Below, one piece after another: positions 9,607 through 17,773 of a stretch of DNA of 64,000 nt; the first letter of the stretch is position 1, and each line of letters begins with the position of its first letter. The position numbers and the translations under genes were made by a program. This DNA comes from Oscheius onirici. Its lineage: Eukaryota > Nematoda > Chromadorea > Rhabditida > Rhabditidae. The notes under the pieces were generated by a model. That model was not told the DNA's origin and did no database searches. It saw nothing but the letters and a program-made list of their open reading frames with translations. The stretch is taken from assembly GCA_932521025.1 (NCBI GenBank), contig OW051472.1:8556001-8620000 (forward strand). Reading direction: 5' to 3'.

Positions 9607-10675
9607 CTATACTAACTCGGCGGCATTTCTATCTTTACTGTCGAAAACTTTGTCATCATCGTCTTCGATTGAAAAGTTGGGATTGGCAAAAGAGGGTTGA
9701 ACCAGCGGAGGGCGAGAGGATCCATTCTGAAAGTTTTCTTTTCTTCCCAAATATAGTCCGTTCAAATTCTACGGAGAATATGTAAACCTTTAAAAAGTTC
9801 ACTGCGGGACCCGTATAACATGCAAACGTTGGATACTCAGCCAAAACTTGAATGTGCCCTAAAAATTTGAATTTGGTTGGCTGAGTATCCAACGTTTGCA
9901 TGTTATACGGGTCTCGCAGCGAACTTTTTAAAGGTCTACTTATTCTCCGTAGAATTTGAACGGACTATATCTCTGCATACCTGGTTAACTGGTGCTTGAC
10001 TCTCGCGAGTCTTTCTCTCGGCATTGCGGTCCTCAAAGTACTGATAAGAGGTCAGGGCTACCTGCAAACACCAGCCGACGAATGTCGTGAAAAGTGCCAT
10101 TAAGGCTAGAGCCAACAGGACTGAAATTTGTTGGGTTATACTAAACAAGTGACTTGCATTTCTGTTCCCTCTCCCAGAAAGAGTAGCTTCTCTTGTATAG
10201 GAAGTTATCGGCGATGGTGGAGAAGGGAAAGAAACAACAATAAAAGATGAAGATTGTGTTGAGCAGAAGTAAAATTACTACCACCAACTAAAACAGACTT
10301 TTTAACAGTCGGATTAAAGCGATACGGTCTGTCCAATAAAGGGAATGAGCATCAGTCCAGACTCTTTGAAAAAGCCCAAGACGAGAGTAATTGTGACAAA
10401 GTATTCAATTACCTAGAATTTTTTGGAACAAAATGTGTAAACCAAACTTCGAAGAGCATCTCATAGCCTGTTGGAATCCTGCCGCCGAAGATGTAGGCAC
10501 ATAGTTCGATGATTTCTCCAATAAGAGTGAGGAGAATGATAACAAAGAGAGCAATCTGGATTGTTTTTATAAAAGAAAGGAAAAGTTTAAAAAAAACCTT
10601 GCAATGTACAGCGCCGCCACAGCTGAAATACTTTGGCTTGGTCTTGTCTAGAAGAAACATTCCACGGGGAGGCAT
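9607..10675 (-). CDS. Small four-transmembrane protein
   Basis: The start is set at MPPRGMFLLDK (10675). The first exons have FSCGGAVHC, then a TM segment ALFVIILLTLIGEIIEL. Further spliced exons give hydrophobic stretches around YFVTITLVLGFF and LLLLNTIFIFYCCFFPF. The last TM is VLLALALMALFTTFVGWCL, followed by a charged cytoplasmic tail ending in an acidic stretch (IEDDDDKVF) and AAELV with TAG at 9607-9609. The topology resembles nematode tetraspan proteins of unknown function; no named family is claimed. Minus-strand AATAAA is at 9590-9595. The intron before the last exon is filled mostly by a family C foldback element. Confidence 0.7.
9751..9970. mobile_element. Family C foldback MITE, full palindromic copy C2
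   Basis: About 220 bp with near-perfect inverted arms: ATATAGTCCGTTCAAATTCT at the left and its complement ending GAACGGACTATAT at the right. The inner arms read ACATGCAAACGTTGGATACT / AGTATCCAACGTTTGCATGT. A short unpaired centre is all that separates them, so the RNA or single strand would form one long hairpin. It lies in an intron. Confidence 0.85.
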
Positions 10676-10952
10676 TTTACTGTAGTGGACCCTTTTTAGA
10701 AGAAAACTAGAAAAAAGATAGTGTGAATGACTGCTCTTTTTCAAATGATCGATACGGGCTGTTGACACTCTGATAAGCGAACCATCTGGCCACGGAAGAC
10801 ACTGATTCATAACATTCATTCGAACAAAAGTCTCTCGGAATAGCATTCAGGACGACAGTGCGGACGAGTCACTGAGGGAATTTTTCACGCTGGACGTCTT
10901 CCATTCCGGACGAGTCACTAAAGAAACTGAAATTGACTGGATTCAAACGATT

Positions 10953-12337
10953 TCATGAAAAAAGCGTACATTTTACGTCTCCTTTTTTTACATCAACACC
11001 ACACTGGGGACAACTGCTAGGATTGTCTTTCAATGGGACGTTGAAAAGATGAGAGCACGGAAGGAAAATCCATCTGAAGTGGTGAATAGGTTTCAAAAGA
11101 AGCTTACTTTTTGCCTTCAAAGTTAGTAGTAGGACACATTCTACCACAATGGCTGCATTTGAAGCAGTTCTGCGAATCGACAATGTTTGGAACAAACTGC
11201 TTTCGACAGGAGGTCCATGCACAGGTAACTTCTAAAATAAAAACTGTACTTGTCAACTAAAAAGACTAACCGAATCTTTCGGGAACGACGAGCCAGGGAG
11301 CAGCCTTGAAGTCGTTCTTGATTTTCTCACGCAACACTGCTTCTAAACAAATTTAAGGCTGTTCAACAAACTGATGATACCTTTGTCAATTCTCCTAGGC
11401 TTGGAGACACTGCATTCTAAAGACCGGCTTTCGTGAGCAGGAGGAAACTTGGTGCTTGTGTAAGTATATCGAAGCCACTTTAATTATCCAAAGCATAACA
11501 AAAATATTAGCGTAAAATTAGACAGCACAGTAGAGTAGCAATAATTACAAAATCACAATTCAATCACCTATGGACCATATTATCCTTACCACGAACGGAC
11601 TAAGAAGCTGTAGATCTACTCCAAAAGTATGGAATCCGGCCACTCTTCGACTCTTTGAATTAATTTCCTAATGAAAACGGTCGAGCCGATCTACGTACCG
11701 CAGGAGAAGCCAACTTCTACCACCTTATAATTATCGCATATGACATTTCTCTGCTTTGAAATAGCTTTGAAAAATGGCAATTGAATTTGGATAATTAAAG
11801 TGGCCTCCACATACACAAGCACCGGGAACTTTACCTTCGGTACGATTTTCATCGGTTACTTCTTTGTTGCAGACGGTACAGGATCGAACTTGTTCTGTCG
11901 TCTTCGCTTTGAAAATGTCCCGGCAACCACTCATACGAATCCACCTGAAGAAGCCTCGAAATGATCTGAGAAACCATCTTACCTATATCCTGGTCCAGCA
12001 TCTTCCAGAACTGCTTTCGTTGAACAATAACGACAAATTTCAAAAGGAGGTTCACGACAGACAGGAGTAAACGTCTGATTATCAAGGCAGACGAGGCAAG
12101 TGACTTCTGAAAAGACCGTCTGAATAACCTTAGAAAACAGACCATAATCTTCAGGGAAAATCAGCCACGGTTTTCCTCGCAGTTCGTTCAGAACTTTTTG
12201 GTCATAAATCTGACTAGTTTCCGGAGATTTCTCACTGGGCAACAAGTGAGAAATCGCTTCGCCTGAACATATTGTTTAACAGATTTTCAAAAACTATTAC
12301 CATTTTTTTTCCTGCCTAGAATCTCTGCTAGTAACAT
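10953..12337 (-). CDS. Two-module Cys-rich (putative zinc-binding) protein, intact paralogue
   Basis: The start at 12337 (MLLAEILGRKKN) lies one base after GTTTTCAG, a likely trans-splice acceptor. Module 1: KPWLIFPEDYG, CLVC, CRYC, then after an intron WIRMSGCRDIFK and CTVC. Module 2: APWLVVPERF, CAWTSC, CSHC, then WIFLPCSHLFNV and CPQC, ending CTLFS. The modules are joined across a 418-bp intron (about 11417-11834) in matching phase 1. If that splice fails, module 1 reads on to a stop at 11731. The spacing C-x2/4-C, C-x2-C, W-I-x3-C, C-x2-C is shared with the gene at 4280-5240. I infer metal binding from the Cys pairs only; partner and role are unknown. Confidence 0.68.
11443..11832. repeat. 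Inverted repeat pair within the zinc-module gene's large intron
   Basis: The left arm 11443-11495 (CTTGGTGCTTGTGTAAG through GCCACTTTAATTATCCAAA) pairs with the right arm 11786-11832 read on the other strand (GGTGCTTGTGTATG through GCCACTTTAATTATCCAAA). About 290 bp of unrelated sequence separate them. This resembles a foldback element, but I saw no clear target duplication and no second copy. Confidence 0.55.
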
Positions 12338-12676
12338 CCTGAAAACAAATGAAAAAAAGATTTCAGAGAGTGAGAAAGAAAACAACGTGAGCGCGGCAAA
12401 ATGTCACAAAACGACCGCTTTGGAAGATTAATGGCACGGTCGACGGGCAAGCTGCCAGTGTGAAAACTACGTTCATTTTGGCTGTTTGTTCTATTCAAAA
12501 GTTTTTTTGCTCAAACATTTGACTAAGTAACGAGAATGTTCTGGGGAAAAGGCGCGAAAAGCACACACATGTTTGCCTTAGTGGTCATCGTGATCAGCGT
12601 ATAAACAAATCGATCAACTGCCCCATGCACTCTCTTTCGCGCTTATTTTCCTTGAGACTTTGAAATCGTATTTTAG
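12338..12676. other. Divergent intergenic region between zinc-module gene and kinase gene
   Basis: Short bidirectional spacer with no open frame. Both flanking ATGs sit just after TTTCAG or TTTTAG, so the outrons of both genes would lie here. No clear TATA box was seen. Confidence 0.5.
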
Positions 12677-14863
12677 ATGGACGCCTCCTTAGGAGACAAA
12701 TTTCCCGAAGGTTGAGATATATTTTTTGAAAACTTCTTTCTCTTCAGATGTCGACCGTTTCTATGAAACAGAGATGAGCGGGAAGGAAAGCGTAGGAGAC
12801 GGAGGGCATGCTCACGTATACAAGGGAAGCTTTGGTCCTCATAGGTGAGTTCATCACCTTGACCACCTACTTGGTTTCAGAAATGTAGCCATGAAAGTAT
12901 GGAAATATAGATCGGATAAGAAAGATCAAGTGAATGAGGTAGTAAATTTGTTGAGACATTCTCACCATCAGAACATTGTCCGATTCTTTGGAATTGCAGT
13001 CAGCGACGACCCTCACCCAGAGACAATCGTCGGCTTAGTGACCGAGTTCATGGACAATGGAGATCTTTCGAAGAGTATGGTCCTTTTACCGTATTACCTC
13101 TATTAGAAGCACCCCCCCCCCTTACGTAAGAAATACGCAATTACGTATTCGGTTTTTTCAGAGTCAAGACACCATGTTTCAGCTTTTTGATGTTCTGCAA
13201 AGTTGTAGAGGACGTCAGGGGCTACAACTTTGCAGAACATCACAAAGCCAGAGAATGCCGTCTTGAAACCGAAAAACGCGAATACGCAATTGCGTATTTC
13301 TTATGTATTGGGGTGCTTCTAATAGAGGTAATGCGGTATATTGAAGTCCTTTTTCAGCTATTCACAATGAGAAATTCGTCTACCAGCCCGGTCTCGATAT
13401 GTGCTGGATTACACAAGCTGCTCACGCGATTCAATACCTGCACTTGAAGGAGATAGCTCATCGGGACGTGAAACCTAAAAAGTGGGTTTTTAACATTAAT
13501 TCAACTGATTTTAGTATGCTACTGACTAACAACTACCGGACACTAAAACTCTGTGACTTCGGGCTGTGCAAAGATTATTCTCAACGAGACTACAGTAATA
13601 CTACTGGATTGTTAGTCAGAACTGGAATTTTTTCTAAATCAGTCATTTCAGAATAGGAACATCGTGGTATATCGCCCCGGAAAAACTCGACAGTAAGGGA
13701 GAGACCCCTTGTCCGTTTGCCATAGACATGTACTCTCTTTCAATTTCCGTCTGGGAAATAATCACTCGAAAGTAAGTCTTTTTTTTATATGCTTACACTT
13801 TACAGAGCTCCGTATGATGAGTCAAATCTGTCCCAGTTGTATATGAAAATAATCGCGAATCATCGACCGGATATAAATTTAATTGCTGTGGACGACATTA
13901 AGACGACTTTGTTAAAGTTTGTCCATATTTTTCTTACATTTTCAAATGTTCATAGAGGTTGGGGAGAGGAGCCGAAAGAGCGCCCGACGATTGCAGAGTT
14001 TGTGCTACTTTTCGAAGAAAAATGGAGGTCATTCCATACGGAGTTATCTCCCATGTTGGTAGAAGAAGAAACTCCAAAGTTTGATTTCTTCGTCTTTTTG
14101 GTTCAGTTTTTTTCAGAGAGAAAGTCACGCTACAAAATTTGTTGTCAGAGATCAAAAATCTACTGGAAGACGTTCTTCTCCGATGGAAGACGACGTTTGT
14201 AGAGTAAGGCAGATCCATGGAAAATTCCTGTTTAGAATCAATGAATCTGTTGAGAGACTTCTCTTCGTTCATACCCAAATCATGTCGTTCCGAATAGCTG
14301 GCATTATTTCGGAGGTACGCTAACTGTATGCGCTGCGGAGTATTTAGGACAATGAGAGTCTCAAAAAAGTTCAAGATTTGTACACCGAAATATGTCAAAT
14401 AGTCATGGAACAATTTAAAGAATTCAGTAAGAAAACAATCGAACAAGTTTGGACTGCTTTGACTCTTGACACGTGAGTACCGCCAACTTTGATTTAGTAT
14501 TTTTTCAGCATCAACGAAACTAGGGAGATCTACAACAAATGCTACGGAACAATCAAAAACAGTATTCAAAATTTTAGGGTTGGTTTTAATTTTTTGGTCT
14601 CTTCAACTCTGTTTAGAAATGCGAATTCAGTCATAATCTGCCGTTTGACTGGAGATTGTTGTACACCTGGAGCAATGAGACATTAGAGTTTGTGGACGAA
14701 AGAAAACAATCTTTGCCGTATGTTCGTCTTCTGTTTTGGAAAAAATTTTTATAGAAATAGTCTAATATTCTGTGAGACTTGTAGCAATCTGACGGAGGAC
14801 TTTAACAACATGTTGAGCTATTTGGAACAGGGAGCTTATTCAGAGAAGTCCGGTTCTTTATAG
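12677..14863 (+). CDS. TAK1/MAP3K-like (TKL group) protein kinase with helical C-terminal extension
   Basis: The start at 12677 follows ATTTTAG directly. Kinase motifs in order: a degenerate Gly loop GDGGHAHVYKG, the VAMKVW lysine, gatekeeper region VTEFMDNGDL, catalytic loop AHRDVKPKN, LKLCDFGLCKDY for the DFG motif, GTSWYIAPEKL, and ERPTIAEFV at the end of the C-lobe. The KLCDFG and TRKAPYDE stretches resemble TAK1. All catalytic residues are present. Downstream exons encode long Leu/Glu/Lys helices. The frame ends TAG at 14861-14863, with AATAAA at 14871. The G of that TAG is the first base of a family C repeat. A family A element fills the intron at 13087-13338. Coiled-coil exons resume at 15334. 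Confidence 0.82.
13087..13338. mobile_element. Family A foldback MITE, copy A4
   Basis: Palindromic element from TACCGTATTACCTCTATTAG to GAGGTAATGCGGTA, with a run of ten C after GAAGCA in the left arm. The inner arms share GTTCTGCAAAGTTGTAGAGG / CTACAACTTTGCAGAACAT. It lies in a kinase gene intron. Confidence 0.87.
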
Positions 14864-14935
14864 TTTGTTCAATAAAAGAGGTCTATCGAGTAACTCTTAA
14901 CACGTAAACGTAGAATACTCGGTCAGAACTCGTTA
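14863..14935. repeat. Family C-related repeat, fragment C3
   Basis: It starts GTTTGTTCAATAAAAGAG and includes GTAGAATACTCGGTCAG, matching one arm of the element at 15136-15312. It contributes the last base of the kinase gene's TAG stop and its AATAAA. Confidence 0.6.
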
Positions 14936-15135
14936 TGACGATCTCGCCATGAAAAATGGATGACGGGAATAATTTATTTTAATTGGAGAAACTAAAAAAA
15001 GATCATATTCAGAATCTCGGACAACCTGGTCGGCCTTGTGAACATCTTTCAAATCTTGGATAAGGAACAAAATGAGAACCGAAACATGTTCATGGTATGA
15101 CCAAGGACTAGGATACATACATGTAGATACATGTA

Positions 15136-15312
15136 GTTTGTTCAAGTAACAGAGAACATTACCGTAACGCAGTTTGCCACGAGACAGGAATAACACGGAA
15201 ACGTAGGATACTCAGTCAATTTTCTTGGCTGAGTATCCTACGTTTGCGTGTTATTCCTGTCTCGCGGCAAACTGCGTTGGTTACGGTAATGTTCTCTTTT
15301 TATTTAACAAAC
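15136..15312. mobile_element. Family C-related foldback MITE, copy C4
   Basis: Palindrome with outer arms GTTTGTTCAAGTAACAGAGA and its diverged complement CTCTTTTTATTTAACAAAC. Inner arms are ACCGTAACGCAGTTTGCC / GGCAAACTGCGTTGGTTACG and GTAGGATACTCAGTCA / TGGCTGAGTATCCTACG. It shares the ACTCAGCCA/GAGTATCC core with C2 but has different outer ends, so it is a sub-family. Confidence 0.78.
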
Positions 15313-15333
15313 CATATAAAGCTATAGTTTCAG

Positions 15334-16203
15334 TTTTATTCTGATGGAGAGTTGCACGATCGACTGACTGTTCCAAGGAATGTGATGAAAGAAATTGATC
15401 AAAGAGTCATGTATTTTTTTCTCAAAACTTCCGACCGTGTCTATTCAGTGAAATGGTAGATGGCTACAAACAGAAACTCACAGAAACTGGAAAAGATCTG
15501 GATGAATACCTTCTGTTCTGTAGAAGACTTTCTACTGAGACGTGAGTAAAATCAATATAGCTTTTAAAAAAGTTCAGAACTATCGAAGACGATGGATCCC
15601 TCAAAATGCTTTTTGAAGATGTAAGGGCTGAAAAGAAACAGACGTGGACAAAGTGGTCGGAAGCTGAATTAATCGGCAAAAATCTTGTAAAAGTTGGTGG
15701 AAGAGGAGTAGAATAAGCAACTACTTTCAGTGGAAACTAGACATCGAAGCAGACCTCAAACTTGGAGAGACGTTGTCTGCCGTTAAATGTAATTTGAATG
15801 AACTGGAAGAGTTGGAAACAATGCTATGGTATTGCCATTGTTTTCAGTTCAATTCATTTTCCAGTAACTGTGTCAAAATTATGGAGAGCTTGAACGAGCT
15901 GAAGGCATCTCTACCCACATTTTCTCTACTTCAGAAAAGGGACAAAGAAGTCAGTGTTGCGGACTTCCAGCGACAAGCAAAAATGAATCTACACGATCAG
16001 TTGGAAGAAGTAACTAAGCTCAAAAAGGCTAGAAATTTTTTTCAAAATCCACCTTTGAATTACAGGAGATTCCTCCCCGATCGCCGTTCCAGCTGGAACA
16101 GTATCTGGAACGAAAGACCGAGGAAGTGAGAAAAGAAGTCACCGAACTTGTCGATTTGAATGAGAAACTGTCAACATTTGTAGCGGCACAATACAAAGAG
16201 TAA
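15334..16203 (+). CDS. Coiled-coil exons, probable 3' part of the kinase gene or a separate remnant
   Basis: Five or six exons splice cleanly in phase: from FYSDGELHDRLTVPRN, through IEMVDGYKQKL, TTIEDDGSLKML, WKLDIEADLKLGE, NCVKIMESLNEL and EIPPRSPFQLEQYLERK, to a TAA at 16201-16203. Sequence is rich in Glu, Lys and Leu and predicted to be helical. There is no start codon near the first exon. The phase-0 acceptor at 15334 does not match any donor I can find in the exon ending at 14863. Most likely these were once, or still are, the C-terminal tail of the kinase, with repeats C3/C4 inserted between. The stop is 7 bp from the stop of the gene on the opposite strand. Confidence 0.6.
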
Positions 16204-16210
16204 TCAAAGT

Positions 16211-16603
16211 TCAAATGGTCTCATTGAACAGACCGTAAAGTTCTTCTTGGAGTCGATTGATCTTTGACTGATTGTAGGCCTGACCGGCGTTCTGTTCCAC
16301 TTGAAGAGTCGTTATCTCGGACAGAAGATCGTCTACCTGCAAAATCACTGAATTTGATAAATTTGTCCCAACTCACCCTCTGACTGCTGACCGACGAGAC
16401 CGATCCCGTACTTCTGCTCGATCTCACATGGCGGACATGTTCACGTCTGGGAGACGGATGTAATGAACACGAGTAGTACTGTCTGTTTCCGTTGAAGTCA
16501 CCTGAAAACACAAAAATTAACTAACACATAATGTAATCAAACCGAAATCATCTGTGAAACAGCAATGGAAACAGTCGAGGATACAGGACAAGATGCAACC
16601 CAT
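16211..16603 (-). CDS. Small protein with MGC lipid-anchor-type N-terminus and coiled-coil C-terminus (about 103 aa)
   Basis: Three exons join cleanly. Exon 1 starts at 16603 and reads MGCILSCILDCFHCC. Exon 2 is a Ser/Arg-rich linker (RSSRSTGSVSSVSS). Exon 3 is an amphipathic helix (VDDLLSEITTLQVEQNAG) ending LYGLFNETI. The N-terminal Met-Gly followed by six clustered Cys suggests N-myristoylation plus palmitoylation, which would place it on the inner face of a membrane; this is inference from sequence. The introns are about 50 bp with good GT..AG sites (donors GTTTGATT and GTGAGTTG). I know of no named family for it. Its stop nearly abuts the coiled-coil exons on the plus strand. Confidence 0.7.
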
Positions 16604-16713
16604 GGCGATCAACAAACTAACAATAAAGTTCAAAGCGACGCACCGTTTTTCGATTACGGTAGCGTCTCAATCAATTAACAAAGGTCATGGTAACACTTTT
16701 ATTGGTCCTTGTG

Positions 16714-17666
16714 TTATATTTGACTCATACCATGAAATGTCCGATGTGCTTGAGGAGGGCCGACCAGCGTCTCTTGTAGCTTGAGGCGAGTCTTCGTTCG
16801 CAGATAGATGATCATCGATACCAAGATGTAGAAGTATTGGTGGATGCTGTCGATAGCCATGGCCTTTTGTTCACGCAACTGGACGAGGAGACGCTTCACA
16901 CTGATGAGAGTCGACGAGTTGGACAGGAGACACTGGCTGAGAACCATGTGTCCGGCCTGTTCCTAACTTGAAGAGAACCATTATGGGAGCATTCTGAGCA
17001 GCTTCGTCCTTGGCGAATCGGATCAATTGGAGGAAGTCTTTGACCTTTTTCAGTCCCTCGTCTCTTGGCCAATTCGTGCAGTGGATGAGTTTCGTGACGA
17101 ATGAATTGGAGCAGCCATATGGCAGGACTTCTAGGGGTGTTGGCACACTTGTCATGCTCCACCTTCTTGTTGTTCACGCACATTCTGCACATTTCTTGTT
17201 TGAACCAAATTTTAAAAAAAGAACCTACTTGTTGTAGTACCTGAAGGCTTCCTTCTCCTCGGGGAAGAACTCATCTTCTGACCCGATCATTACCTTCTGA
17301 CCCGATTCGTAGTACGGGCAAAGAAGGACAATAACAGAAGGGGTGAGTGTGAAGACCATGCGCCAGAACAAGTCCTTGTTGTCTTTTATGGAGCCTGTCC
17401 CATGATGAACTTCATTCCTTCCAATTTGACCTTGCTAGCATGGTAGACTCCATTCTCTACCTCCTTGACGTCGATCCTTGTCGAATTCAGCAATGGCACC
17501 GTATAGAAGTCTATTTATGAAAAAAAAGAGAAAGAAAAGCAACCTTGCTGAGAACCGAGTCAAGCAGGGTGTATTCAGCCAGCTGGATGTTGCAGAAGTC
17601 GTTGTACTCCTTCTTGAATGACTCCTTGGTAGACGTAGCCAAGTCCATATAGAACTTCTTCGTCGG
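16714..17666 (-). pseudogene. Protein tyrosine phosphatase domain relic (frameshifted, catalytically dead)
   Basis: Pieces in order match a nematode-type PTP domain. First is KKFYMDLATSTKESFKKEY, then GVYHASKVKLEGMKFIMGQAP (the IATQGP position), IKDNKDLFWRMVFTLTPSVI, VNNKKVEHDKC, LEVLPYGCSNSFVTKLIHCTNWP and FLQLIRFAKDEA. Next is VLFKLGTGRT, then HMVLSQCLL and AMAIDSIHQYFYIL. The frame breaks at least three times: after MGQAP, between CANTP and LEVLP, and at GRT/HMV. The signature HCxxGxxRTG has Leu-Phe in place of His-Cys, and the WPD aspartate is Arg. No 5' exon is seen; the acceptor at about 17666 lies just behind the poly(A) signal of the astacin gene. It is a decayed copy on the minus strand. 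Confidence 0.8.
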
Positions 17667-17773
17667 GGCTGCAAGTGAACGGACGGAAAGTTTGGATGAA
17701 TTGAAAAGTTCAACAATTTATTGCTTCTAGAATTGCACATAGAACCCATATCCCTCAATCAACAAAAAAATGT

